Part shown: positions 48,135 through 59,010 of the stretch, piece after piece
How positions within the stretch are numbered: position 1 is the first letter of the stretch
Layout: the number at the start of each line of letters is the position of its first letter
Assembly (NCBI GenBank): GCA_029531795.1
Contig: JAPEIS010000016.1
Location: 1,860,001 to 1,924,000, forward strand
Direction: 5' to 3'
Length of the DNA: 64,000 nucleotides
From: Sclerotinia nivalis
Taxonomy: Eukaryota; Ascomycota; Leotiomycetes; Helotiales; Sclerotiniaceae
Made by a program: the position numbers and the translations under genes
The notes under the pieces: model-generated
What the model saw: only the letters and a program-made list of their open reading frames with translations
Told to the model about the DNA's origin: nothing
Databases searched by the model: none

Positions 48135-51100
48135 ATGGCAGGAATACCTCGAGCAGCGCCGGCTGTAAATAAAAGGATAAACAATATGCGACCTCCACCA
48201 AGACCTTCAAGCTCTTTAGCAGGACCAAGACCTTCCACTTCGAGAGCAAGCTCAGCAATGCCACAACCGTCGAGATCTGGCGCAGTATCCCCAACAGGAT
48301 CAGTCGTATCGGTTGCGACATCCACCACAGGAACGAAGAGGAAGGAAAGGGATTTTGAACATGATGGAGGTGGGGAGACAAATATCAACGTCGTGGTACG
48401 ATGTAGAGGTCGAAATGAGCGCGAAGTCAGAGAAAACAGTGGAGTTGTTCTCTCAACGGGGGGAGTAAAGGGCAAGAATCTTGATTTGTCTATGGGGCCC
48501 AGCGCGCTCAGCAACAAGAGTTACCATTTCGACAAAGTATTTTCATCTGCTGCAGACCAAGCTATGATTTTCGACGATGTTGTAACTCCAATTCTTGATG
48601 AGGTAAATTTTAATTCTAATATTTGTATGGCTCTACTGACAATTTTAGATGCTTGCGGGATATAATTGTACGATATTCGCATATGGTCAAACCGGTACTG
48701 GAAAAACATATACGATGTCCGGAGATATGAGCGATCATTTCGGAATCCTTTCAGATAATGCTGGAATTATACCTCGCGCTCTTCATGCTTTATTCAACAA
48801 ACTCGAATTAGACGATGCAGAATCCTCTGTGAAATGTTCATTCATCGAACTCTATAACGAAGAACTGCGCGATTTGATATCGGTAGATGATAACATAAAG
48901 TTGAAGATCTACGACGACACCAGCAAAAAGGGAAGTTCCAGTACAATTGTCCAGGGCATGGAGGAATCACATATCAAAACCGCTAGGGATGGTGTTAAGA
49001 TTCTGCAGGATGGATCTTTCAAAAGACAGGTTGCATCAACCAAATGCAACGACCTTAGTAGTAGGAGTCATACAGTCTTTACAGTAACCGCCTACATCAA
49101 GAGAACAGCAGAAAATGGGGAGGATTATGTTAGCGCTGGCAAGCTGAACTTGGTTGATTTGGCAGGGAGTGAAAACATTCAACGCAGTGGTGCTGAGAAC
49201 AAGAGAGCTGCTGAAGCTGGCTTGATCAACAAGAGTCTGTTGACTCTTGGACGTGTCATCAATGCTCTGGTAGATCGAAGCTCTCGTGATGTGCATATTC
49301 CCTACCGGGAATCAAAACTCACACGTCTCCTTCAAGATTCATTGGGTGGTCGGACGAAAACGTGCATCATTGCTACGGTCTCCCCTGCTAAGAGCAACTT
49401 GGAAGAGACAATCTCGACTTTGGATTATGCTTTCCGAGCTAAGAACATTCGCAACAAACCTCAGGTCAACCAAATGGTCAACAAAAAAACACTTCTCAAG
49501 GACTTCACATACGAAATCGAAAAGCTCAAGGGCGAACTCATTGCCGCCAGGCAACGAAATGGAGTCCATCTTACCAATGAGAATTATGAAGAGATCACAG
49601 TCGAAAGTGAGTCACGGAGAATACTCAGCGAAGAACAAGCAGCGAAAATAGAAACTATGGAAACGAATCTCCGAAACAAAGTCCAAGAATTGTACTCCTT
49701 GACTTCTAACTTCATGACCATGAAGAAAAAGGCCGAGGCCGCAGAATCCGTCTTAGATGAGACAAAGGGAGTTCTAGAGCAAACCGAATCGGTACTCGAA
49801 AATACTCGCCGGACTTTGGAGGAAGAATCTGTGCTTCGAAAAGCTCACCAGCACACCGAAGAACAACTCAGTGTTGTCGGTAGTGAGCTTCTTTCCACTT
49901 TGGGACGCACAGTAAACGATGTTGGCGGTCTTCATGATAAGAACAGGCGAAAGTCGGCGCTCCAGGCTCTGAATCGAAATGCTTGGGGACTCTCACAGGC
50001 TCATGTCTCTGAGGTAACGAGTCTCGTGGAATCACGGGTCGAAGAGTTCCGAGCTCAACAACATGAACTCATGGCTGCCGTCTCAAGCCGAATGCAATCA
50101 TTCGTTGACGGCGAACTGGAAAAATTGGCGGCAACACAAGCATTCTTAGAAGAGAACGTTGTTGCTTTTGAAAGCTCCGGGAAGGAGGTGTCTGAGCAGA
50201 CTGACTCGGCCAAGGAAGAGATGAACGTAGTTCTTGAGGAGATCAAAACTCTTCGGGAAGATGTCAAGGTTCGAGTTGGAGAAGGCCTCCAAGGACTGTC
50301 CGTTGCAGCAGAAAGGATTTCTGCAGAAGTTATTAGCGAGCTTGGTGCATTTCACACTCAACTTCATGGATCATATAGCTCCCTCGGTCGAGATTTCAAG
50401 TCGATATTTGAAGACCTTCTCAAACACGTCAACACACAGAAGGCAGAGGCTAATGAATTGAGACAGCAACTTCATACCGCTAGTGAAGCCGCAATGGAAT
50501 CAAATACCGCCATAAACTCAAGACTTGATGCGGTACTTCAAGAAGAACGGAAGCAAGCCGCCGAGGATCGTCAAAACCTTCTTTCGCAGATCTCTATTTT
50601 GGTTCTGGCTCAAGGTGAAGCTCAAGATGCACGTCTTGGTGACAAAATTGAAGCCATTCGAACGGATATTCAATCATCAAACGAGACTTTCGCAGCAACT
50701 CGGGTTCAGTATAGTCAAGGCATGGATGCATGGAATGAAAAGGAGGAGAAACTCGTCGAGGAAGTCTTGAGATCTCGAGAAACCTTGAAGATCAAGTTGA
50801 AAGATGACTGGATGGCTGCGAATAAACACAACACATCTCTTCAAGCTACGACTCGATCTGTACATGATGAGACCGTTCGTATTGTCGATGAACAAATGAA
50901 GGACATCAGCACTCAAATGCAAGCACTGGATGACTTTGTCACTCGTGCACGAGCGCAAAATGCGGAACATCACAATCTACATGCACAATCCCTCCAAGGT
51001 CTATCAACTAAGGTCAAATCTTCGTATGACAACATTGGTACCCATTTTGCATCAACGTACGAACGTGTTAAAGACCTCGGGGATGAGATGACCTCGAAGA

Positions 51101-51702
51101 CAACAGCCTTAGCCGAGAACCTTACTCCACTAGATGACAACCTTCGACAACCACTTGCAAATCTTCGCAGTGATATTAGTAGGTCGGCGATGCAGGAGTA
51201 CGAGCCAACAGGAGAGACTCCTCAGAAGGTTCAGTATCATTATCCAACGCATTTACCACGGACTGAAGCGCATGAAACGCTCTTAGCAGCTCTTCGTCGG
51301 CCAGAAGTCATGGCATCACCAAGCAAAGTTGTTATCCCAGTGGTTTACAATGACTCTACGCCTACTACTGTAGATGATGAGGTAGCTTTTGTTCCCATCA
51401 CAGAACCAGAAAATAAGCCAACTGGACTTAGGGAGATCGACGCGAACATAAACGCCGGGTCACTGAACTCAGAGATTCAAATTCTAAGCTCAAGCTTAAT
51501 GTCAAACGGTTCAGTCAGATCCGTTGATTCTGATGGGTCAACTCCTCCTTTCAAGAAGCAGGCAACTGGTAAGATACCAAAGCCAAGATCATCGAAAAAA
51601 TCAAGTGTGGTTGCTCTGGAGGGAAGAGAAAATACGATACCGGGGTCTGAGATATTTGCGCAGAGTACAGGGAGAAGGCGGAGTCCAAGAACGGCAGGAT
51701 AA
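48135..51702 (+). CDS. Kinesin-5 (BimC/Cut7/Eg5-type) plus-end-directed spindle motor
   Basis: Homotetrameric motor that crosslinks and slides antiparallel spindle microtubules; essential for bipolar spindles in most fungi. Exons are 48135-48602 and 48649-51702, with a 46-bp intron restoring PILDEMLAGYNCTIFAYGQ; 1173 aa. A basic Ser/Pro-rich leader of about 80 residues precedes the motor domain, which begins near INVVVRCRGRN. The P-loop is GQTGTGKT (169-176), switch I NDLSSRSH (290-297) and switch II LVDLAGSE (324-331). A long coiled-coil stalk follows, rich in Glu/Lys/Gln, from about 420 to 1000. The C-terminal tail has a STPPF site, a possible CDK target as in BimC boxes, but the full BimC consensus is not clear to me. 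The start MAGIPRA resembles other filamentous BimC proteins; an earlier ATG at 48027 in the same frame is less likely. Confidence 0.95.
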
Positions 51703-52420
51703 GGGGGGAAATAGCTGAGAATTATCAAGGGTTGCAATGCTAGATACATGTTTTTAGCATTTTATCGGTGTTATTAGGGGAGTCACAGGATAGGATAAAA
51801 GAATTGGGATAACGGGTCAACTATTGGTGTTATGGCGTGTAGGATATCCAACTTTTCAATATGCCGATGCAATGATTATAAAGTACTTCCATATGTTAGT
51901 TATTGGTATCTCCAGGTCATAATGACTTGTGACCTTTGTGAAGATACTTGTAGATGAAGCGTTTGGCTGGTGGTTTTTAACTCGTGGACTTGTAGACCTG
52001 AGCCACCTTACAATATCACCGTATGTTGCTGAGATGAATGGCTGCGGAAGGAAATCTTATTTGTAGTAGAGGTTATTATGAAAGAAGGTTTGAGCTTGTG
52101 TGAGGTTGATTTTGAAAGGGAAATGGAACGGGAAGGTAAAATCACGTGATGATAAGCTAAAGCGATAAGGAAGAAGGCTGAATAAATTCATAGTCTTGAC
52201 AAGCTCGACAACAAGGCAATCCGCTTCTGTCGCGTCTAGAGTTCATCCAGCAAAAACAATTTTGTTGAACTTATTACAATCACCACAGAACGACGCCGAG
52301 GAAAACTTTCAAATTCAGCATCGCAGATGCCACCATGTATTCTTGCGATTCTGGTTGCTTCAACCTAGATATTCGAGCAATAGTTTGACGATCCAAACTC
52401 TAATACAACACTCTGCAGCA
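51703..52420. promoter_or_regulatory. Intergenic region and promoter of the ZZ/EF-hand gene
   Basis: No gene. The ZZ/EF-hand frame is open from 52196, so 52196-52420 could encode 75 extra N-terminal residues; I regard it as leader because the first open codon is not ATG (it reads TTG at 52196). Confidence 0.5.
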
Positions 52421-55400
52421 ATGTCAGCCTCACATACTCCAGCCTCGAGTACATTGTCGAGGAGTAGGGGAGCGATATTGGCCATCACAACTTGTGCTGC
52501 TGCATATGGAATATACTATTTTTATAGGACACAAGTCGCTGATACACGAGACAATACTGGTGGTAGCAGACTACGTCGAAGCAATGCGGTCCATCGACGG
52601 CGACGCACAGAAACAAGCGACGAGTCTATAATTGCTCAGCTACGACCCATTCCACCTGGTGAAGATGAAGATGCGAATGCTGTAGCCAGGCCTTTGACAG
52701 ATGGAGATACAGTGGTGGATGATGGCCCGGAATATGACTCCGGCCAGACAGGAAGAGCACCAACTGCAGAAGATGAACGAAACGGGCAAAATATTGTTCA
52801 GCTTCTGTTTCGTGTTTCGGAAGATGCTACGAGGCGAAATGCATATGTACACAGGGGATGTGGCTGTAACGGTTGTTCAGTAGTTCCTATTCGAGGAATT
52901 CGATATAGATGTGCAAACTGTGCAGACTTTGATCTATGTGAATCATGCGAAGCACAGGGCATACATACCAAGACGCATATATTCTACAAAGTTAGAATAC
53001 CAGCACCATCTTTCGGTCCAAGGCAAGTACAACCTGTATGGTATACTGGGGAGCCTGATAACATAGATCGAGTCAAGATATTGCCTAAGGAATTGATTGC
53101 AAAATATTCTCGCGAGACGGGATTTGAGAGACCGGAATTGGAAGCATACTTTGAACAATGGAATTTCATGGCAAACACACCTTGGCCAGAAGACCCTGAT
53201 GATATTCGCCTAGCCATGGATAGAAGAACATTTGACCGGTGCTTAGTACCCAGTGGTGGTTACAGACATCATGCCCCAAGTCTTATATTCGACAGAATGT
53301 TCGCCTTCTATGATAGCAACAGAGACGATCTCATCTCATTTTCAGAATTTCTCAGAGGTCAAGCATACCGCAAGCAAAAGGATAAATGGCATGTGATCTT
53401 TGCAGGTTACGATATAGATGATGATGGCTACGTCGATAGGAAAGATTTCCTACGGATGTTCCGCTCTTACTACGTTTTATATCGCCAAATGCATAGAGAT
53501 ATGTTAGAAGGTCTTGACGAACAGCAGATGATGAGCTCGGAAGCACATGCTCACCTTAGTGGTCGTAACGCTCTCGGCCAATTGTTTCAAGCAGGTTCAG
53601 GGCCAAATCCATCAGTAGAGTTGCGTGCTGGCGAGGGCAAACGTATCCGCGACGGAGAGCTGGAGATACATGATGGAAGAGGTGTGATGAGGCCAAGCGC
53701 TAACGACACTTCAAGTCGAGCTGATACTCTTGTCAATTTTAGTTCAATTTCAACTTCTGCAACGCGACCGGTTGAGAGGACGCAAAGCTACTGGCGATTT
53801 TTGATGGACTACCCAAATGAAGAAGATACCGTTGATGATTATATTGAACAAATTACCCGACAACAACTGGAAGCCAGCGATGCGGAGTGGGATTCGGATG
53901 ACCCCGTTTTACTTGATGAATCTCACGTCACTGAAAATCCATTTTTGGCTCCTGCTGAGGCAGCGACCGTATCTTTTGAACGCCGTCGACGTGATTTGAA
54001 CATCACTGATGAGGACGTCCAAGCAGTTTGTGGACCTGAATATACATTATCAAACATTCCAGAGAGTGCCCGCCCATTCATTATAAAGCACACTTTGAAA
54101 AGACACAAATCCCGGTATTTATTGCATGAGCGATGGAAGCGAAGACAATTTTACACCGATGAAGAAGAAGGAGCATCACCGCCTGCTGACTGGAACGACG
54201 AGGAAGATCTTCCCACAAATAGTGCCGATGGAGAGACCTCCAAATCTCAATTTCAGCAACGGCCGACTATTCATTCTCGATCATCCTCCAAGGTACGATT
54301 TGCTGAGGACATGGATGATTTTGATACGCGCTCGAATCCTTCAACATCTTCGCGAAGCGTGCCTGAACGTTGGGGTGGTATAGAGATATCCGATGCAGAA
54401 AAAGACGTGGGGAAGGAGATCTTATACCAAGTCACGCAGCAAGCTTATAATGAACTTCTGGATCCATTGTTCCGGGCTAAAGAAGATTTGGCGGTGGCGG
54501 TCCTAGAGACAAAGGAAGAACGTGATAAATATCGACATCTTTTCAGTACCGAGGACTTTACGAGGTGGGCTAGGGCTAAGAAAGTTGAAGAAGAGAAACT
54601 AGTTAACGCTGAGACCATGGGTGGCGGTCTTATTGAGAGAACAAATATCCCTAATATTGATCTTAATCCACGGCCTGTGTGGCCTGATATTCCTGAGGTA
54701 GAAATTGAGGATGTACGAGAAAGGCAATTAGATGAACTCCTAGCGGCTACGGGTTACGAATTGGAGCAGCCCCGTGGTACCGATGCTATGCCTAGTTTGG
54801 CGACCGTTCCCGACTCTGTATTATCAGGTCTCTCACGCCGCGAATTTGACCTTGAAATGGCGGTACTTGAATTCCAACATGCTCCCTACTATATGGACGA
54901 TCCGTTGAGGGCATGGAGATATTATGTTGATAAAGACAATCTCAGCCTTGATCAACAGCGTGAACTTCTCAATGCTTTGCAGTCTCTCTTGCCGCCGACT
55001 CTTTCCTTTTATATTGATGTACATCTCAAAGAGAAAGAACAAGAGCGTGATGAAGCTTCCAGTACTACTAGCTCCCAATTGTCTGAGCACAGAGATCCTA
55101 CACTCCCTCAATTCAGACCCAACTCTGTTGCTGATAATGTGGTTTTGGATAGACCGACTGGAGAACGTCAATCAAGCCTTGAATCGTCGATTCCAAGGTC
55201 CTTGCAGGTCAAGAAACAACGTATGGCAAAGGAAGAAAAGAGACCAAGTGACGAGGTATTATATAAGTTGTGGGCAATAGAAGGTGTGGAGAAGGAGGGC
55301 AAGGAGAGGGGTGGACTGGGAAAAATAAATTTCGAGGAGTTTGAACAGTGTGTCAAGAGGCTAGCAGCGAATGGGAAGGGTAACACGATGGACTATTTGG

Positions 55401-55429
55401 GAAGCTGGATCGAGTTCTGCATCCCTTAG
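52421..55429 (+). CDS. Membrane-anchored ZZ zinc-finger and EF-hand protein
   Basis: A single-exon protein of 1002 aa from ATG 52421. A hydrophobic segment at 17-36 (AILAITTCAAAYGIYYFYR) follows a short Ser/Arg leader, fitting an N-terminal signal anchor, so the bulk would face one side of an organelle membrane, perhaps mitochondrial or ER. A ZZ-type zinc finger spans about 138-190, with Cys pairs CGCNGC, CANC and CESC and a terminal HxxxH. Two EF-hands follow, with loops DSNRDDLISFSE (about 297) and DIDDDGYVDRKD (about 329); both have the acidic ligands, the second with Asp at position 12. The remaining 600 residues are acidic and largely disordered, ending in an EF-hand-like KINFEEFEQCVKR and GSWIEF. 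Role unknown; calcium binding and ubiquitin- or histone-tail-like peptide binding are the family possibilities. Confidence 0.88.
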   Translation: MSASHTPASSTLSRSRGAILAITTCAAAYGIYYFYRTQVADTRDNTGGSRLRRSNAVHRRRRTETSDESIIAQLRPIPPGEDEDANAVARPLTDGDTVVDDGPEYDSGQTGRAPTAEDERNGQNIVQLLFRVSEDATRRNAYVHRGCGCNGCSVVPIRGIRYRCANCADFDLCESCEAQGIHTKTHIFYKVRIPAPSFGPRQVQPVWYTGEPDNIDRVKILPKELIAKYSRETGFERPELEAYFEQWNFMANTPWPEDPDDIRLAMDRRTFDRCLVPSGGYRHHAPSLIFDRMFAFYDSNRDDLISFSEFLRGQAYRKQKDKWHVIFAGYDIDDDGYVDRKDFLRMFRSYYVLYRQMHRDMLEGLDEQQMMSSEAHAHLSGRNALGQLFQAGSGPNPSVELRAGEGKRIRDGELEIHDGRGVMRPSANDTSSRADTLVNFSSISTSATRPVERTQSYWRFLMDYPNEEDTVDDYIEQITRQQLEASDAEWDSDDPVLLDESHVTENPFLAPAEAATVSFERRRRDLNITDEDVQAVCGPEYTLSNIPESARPFIIKHTLKRHKSRYLLHERWKRRQFYTDEEEGASPPADWNDEEDLPTNSADGETSKSQFQQRPTIHSRSSSKVRFAEDMDDFDTRSNPSTSSRSVPERWGGIEISDAEKDVGKEILYQVTQQAYNELLDPLFRAKEDLAVAVLETKEERDKYRHLFSTEDFTRWARAKKVEEEKLVNAETMGGGLIERTNIPNIDLNPRPVWPDIPEVEIEDVRERQLDELLAATGYELEQPRGTDAMPSLATVPDSVLSGLSRREFDLEMAVLEFQHAPYYMDDPLRAWRYYVDKDNLSLDQQRELLNALQSLLPPTLSFYIDVHLKEKEQERDEASSTTSSQLSEHRDPTLPQFRPNSVADNVVLDRPTGERQSSLESSIPRSLQVKKQRMAKEEKRPSDEVLYKLWAIEGVEKEGKERGGLGKINFEEFEQCVKRLAANGKGNTMDYLGSWIEFCIP

Positions 55430-56125
55430 GTTCTTCGTTGTGACCCTAGCCCTGACTTTTCTTAGAAACTTTGTACTTAAGGGATGGTTGATAACGAAAG
55501 GAGTGGATGTTGGTCAGGTGGATTGGCTCAGGAATGGTGAAAGCATCGGTATGGTGCCACTGACCAGGAATAGTGAAATGAGCGACGTCAGTGAGGTGTG
55601 ATGGATCAGTGACGATGAACGTCCTCGGATGGTCAATATGAGTTTGTTGAGGGATGGACCAGTGAGGATGGGTGAGAAAATGAACTGGAATTACAATATG
55701 CCCTCGGTCACAGACGGACTTATCGAGCATGAGTGGAATGTAAAATAGTGCAGATGGAGGCTTTTGAACGGGACATTGATTATCGTTGTTTTATAGCTAT
55801 GATAATGGAAGGCAGAAGAATGGTGGAGTTTATAATGGCAAGAAATGAATGATGGCAATGAAGTATTGATAAACTTATATACGAGTATAATAAAATGATA
55901 ATAGCAAGCCAAAAATAACTAACAGTAAATTACTCTTATACTATAGTAAACACAATGGAAATGGATACAGGATTGAAGAAATTGATGTTGCGCATTTTAT
56001 TCTAAACTAGGTTGAATCGAAGAGGTTTTATAGACCTTTTTGGATCACGTTACCGGCCTTCTGATTAGTACGGTAACAACTATCAAAACTCGAATGAATT
56101 ACTCTTATATTATAAAAAATTAAAT
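55430..56125. other. 3' flank of the ZZ/EF-hand gene
   Basis: No gene supported. The 94-codon minus frame at 55446-55730 is full of His/Thr/Ile/Pro and looks like chance. Two stray copies of an AATTACTCTTATA word (55927 and 56096) match the ends of the MITE-like element that follows. Confidence 0.5.
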
Positions 56126-56650
56126 ATAGTTTATTCTTCGATAAATTACTCTTATACCCGTCAAAATGAATTAAATTACTTTTTGTATTTTCCAAATTGA
56201 CTTTGTTTTATCTTTATATTCTTTAGATTCTACAGTAGATAGGTTTTATAATAGATTTTATTTTTGAATAACTAGATTCTATTGTTTTTTTTTAATAATT
56301 TTGTATTTGTAAGAAGAGTAGAATCTAGAATGGGAGGGAGGGGTAGGATTTATGATGGTAGTACGAAGATGATGATGTTTGAAGTGAGAGGGAGGTCAGA
56401 ATTCGAATAGGAAGGGTAGAAGTTATGATGGTAGTATTGAGATGATGTGTGTGACGGAAGGGTAGAATCTATAATAGTAGTACGAAGATAATGATGTTTG
56501 AGGTAGGAGGGTAGAACCTATGTATTTTGATATATATTCTATAATATAGAATCTAAGGAATATAAAAGTAAAATATATTCAATTCGAGAGATATAAAAGT
56601 AATTTCTTTCAATTCAGAGGGTATAAGAGTAATTCGCCGAATAACTAAAC
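56126..56650. mobile_element. MITE-like element with terminal inverted repeats of about 100 bp
   Basis: The segment around 56130-56240 aligns, as reverse complement, with about 56540-56645. Matching blocks in order are GTT(T)ATTC, AATTACTCTTATACCC, AAATTACTTTT, AATTGA, TTTTA, CTTTATATTC, TTAGATTCTA. No transposase frame lies between, so it would be a non-autonomous DNA element. The interior holds a purine-rich minisatellite. The right end abuts the 3' flank of the HET gene. Exact ends and target duplication are not certain, though TTAGTTATTC against TAGTTTATTC suggests termini near 56126 and 56650. Alternatives: a simple long hairpin or a nested pair of elements. Confidence 0.7.
56341..56520. 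repeat. Internal minisatellite of the MITE-like element
   Basis: Diverged units beginning GGGTAG(A/G)A start at 56341, 56414, 56460 and 56509. The first three continue with TATGATGGTAGTA or TATAATAGTAGTA and a GATGATG-type stretch. Spacing is 73, 46 and 49 bp. Confidence 0.75.
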
Positions 56651-56843
56651 CTTCTAAATACTAATTCGCTCTTTGCTTGCGGATAGTATTTTATATAGAT
56701 AAAGCTTTATCCTTGAGAGGAGGTTGCCTGTCTTTGAATCAATTCCTCGAGATTCTTGACACTTAGCCATTGACCATGTCGAAGAAGCTTTATATCCATA
56801 GATACCGAAGACTTGGACTAATGCTCCAATGATTCTTAAACAA

Positions 56844-58589
56844 TCAAACATGTAAAGATTGCCTAATTCCTTTCGAAAGCTCTATAATTTTCTCCCTTTC
56901 CAATCCAAGTTCCAACCTCGCAGCCGCAATCCTGCTTCCATCCCCATCCCATTCGCCATCTCCCAACCCATCAATAACAAAGTATCCCCCAATATCCAGG
57001 CAAACCGCTGCTTTTATTTCATTCTGTCCTTTCCTAATTATCACCTGCCATTCCAAAAATCTTAACAATGTTCTTCTCTCCACTTCACTATCTGCCCACC
57101 AAACCCAAGGAAGAATATGACAAAACCATATTGTCCTCCTCATCACATCAATCTTACAACTAATGAAAATCACACATCCAAAATCACTATCACCTAACGC
57201 TATTAATCCATTCCATCCATCCATAACTTGATGAGTGAGTCTAAATACACTTCTAGTTTCATCAAATAAATCTTGCGGATATGTTTCCGCTTGAAAAATA
57301 GGAATGGTCTTCGCGAGTCTAACATTAGATTGTGTTCTATCTTCGTTGACATGAGCCCTGGTGAGGGGTGTTGGACTGGGAAGACCTCCTATTGTGATTA
57401 ACAAACTGCGTGGCTCGGTTACGCGTCGAAGGGGAGGCGTGTGATGAAACATAGAGACCCTCATTCCCGATTTGACAAACATATTTATTTCTGCCGAGGG
57501 CCAATATATTGACATAGATATCGGATTGGGCGGGTATGGTATTCTCCTGTAGGTGCCGATAAATTCCGAAGTGGATGGTCGGAAAAGACTTCGTACGGGA
57601 ATACAAACTCGCGAGTACTGGGGACCACGCTGATGATGAACCATCAAAACGATGAAATTGTAAGACCACGCTTGGATAACCGGTAGGCGGATCGAAAGTC
57701 CTGCGTTGGTCATTGCATAAGCAGAAGCTTGTTCCACTGTGCTGGCTCTTCGGAAATCTCTCGAATGCTTAAATGTATCCGGTGATGGCGCGATGAGATT
57801 AGTCCAAGCGGGTGAGACGCTTTCGGTCCAGGACCAGCAAAATATCGTATGGTCAACGGATACCTTGATGATTTCCTCTTGAAGCCGCACGAATGCTTTC
57901 GTGCCCTCTCCGTATAGTAAGGGCATATTGATGTCAAACATTCCGAGCATACAATATGCCATATCCTCCACCCTAGTCGTCTTTCGTTGCGATAACCAAA
58001 ACATCCTTAGAGCAACACTGGCGGCGCTAATAGGACTATGACCTAATAGATACGAAGTATCGATGCCAGTTATATCACTGATCAGCTGGGTTAGAGTCGA
58101 CGATTTATCTCCCAATCTAACCCAATCCCTCGAGTAAAACACAACTGCACTAGGAGCCAACAATTCCTGTAACGTCCAACCCCTCGTAAACCATCTACTC
58201 TTCAAAATGCTTTCTCTCAACCCCTCCTCCATATGACTTCCCACTATCTTCCCCTCCGCCACGACATCCGAAAGAAACGCAAAACAAACCACCGCCCCTC
58301 CATACCACGCAAACATAGAATTAATAGCCTCCGACAACTCCGCACTACTACTCTTATCAATACAACACGTATCAACCCACGCATAGTTCAATCCTTCCTG
58401 CAGCGCCAATCGACACGTTGCCGCAATCTTAGCATATCCAGCTTTCTTTTCCGCACTTTTCCTATCAAATTCCCAGTCGCGAAACGTAACTTCTTCGCCA
58501 TCCCATGTGTGCGATAGAATCGCATATTCTGGGATATCGTCACCGTGGAATTCTTCGAATTTGAGAGTGCTGGTATTGATTAATCGCAT
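56844..58589 (-). CDS. HET-domain (heterokaryon incompatibility) protein
   Basis: Member of the large fungal HET family, which includes cell-death-inducing vegetative incompatibility proteins. Intronless, 581 aa from ATG 58589; MRLINTSTLKFEEF is the usual start, so the 32 codons upstream are leader. HET motifs are YAILSHTW (22-29), YAWVDTCCIDK (69-79), SEAINSMFAWYGGAVVCFAFL (86-106) and SRWFTRGWTLQELLAP (131-146). After the HET domain comes the LGHSPISAASVALRMFWLSQRKTTRVEDMAYCMLGMFDINMPLLYGEG block common to HET-E/HET-D relatives. No NACHT, ankyrin or WD repeats follow; the C-terminal 300 residues have no domain I recognise. The frame is intact. It lies 200 bp from the MITE-like element. Whether it works in allorecognition cannot be told from sequence. 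Confidence 0.93.
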   Translation of the reverse strand: MRLINTSTLKFEEFHGDDIPEYAILSHTWDGEEVTFRDWEFDRKSAEKKAGYAKIAATCRLALQEGLNYAWVDTCCIDKSSSAELSEAINSMFAWYGGAVVCFAFLSDVVAEGKIVGSHMEEGLRESILKSRWFTRGWTLQELLAPSAVVFYSRDWVRLGDKSSTLTQLISDITGIDTSYLLGHSPISAASVALRMFWLSQRKTTRVEDMAYCMLGMFDINMPLLYGEGTKAFVRLQEEIIKVSVDHTIFCWSWTESVSPAWTNLIAPSPDTFKHSRDFRRASTVEQASAYAMTNAGLSIRLPVIQAWSYNFIVLMVHHQRGPQYSRVCIPVRSLFRPSTSEFIGTYRRIPYPPNPISMSIYWPSAEINMFVKSGMRVSMFHHTPPLRRVTEPRSLLITIGGLPSPTPLTRAHVNEDRTQSNVRLAKTIPIFQAETYPQDLFDETRSVFRLTHQVMDGWNGLIALGDSDFGCVIFISCKIDVMRRTIWFCHILPWVWWADSEVERRTLLRFLEWQVIIRKGQNEIKAAVCLDIGGYFVIDGLGDGEWDGDGSRIAAARLELGLEREKIIELSKGIRQSLHV

Positions 58590-59010
58590 GGTGCATTGTG
58601 ATTTATTCTTTGGAAGGCAACATGGTCGGGTTTGTGTAGGTATGAGATGTAAATGTGTGAGTAAGCAATGCGACCCTGCATGCATGTTCAGCTGACGAGC
58701 AATGAGGGATCGCCACCATTCTTATGGAGAACACTAAATGGCATTTTAGACTGCAAATACATCGATACTGAGAAAAAGTCTAATGATGATCAAAATAGCA
58801 TTAACTCGATTTACTATCAAACGCTAACCACTAAACTCCAGACTCCATTTTCACCTAACTAATATAAAATATTGACTACATCCCAAATCTTAAACCCGAA
58901 AGACGCCTAGAGAAAAAGGATAGCAAGTACCTACCAGATGAGATCAAGATCCTCAGTTTTGGACACTACATACACCTACTTTGTGATATTAGATATGTAG
59001 AGATAGTATT
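58590..59010. promoter_or_regulatory. Promoter region of the HET gene and 3' flank of the next gene
   Basis: 421 bp with no gene. A TATATT run near 58860 and C/A-rich stretches near 58610-58690 are unremarkable. Confidence 0.4.

Noticed and set aside
55446..55730. 94-codon minus frame after the ZZ/EF-hand gene
   Set aside because: His/Thr/Pro-biased translation in the 3' flank, no motif, no compatible neighbouring exon.
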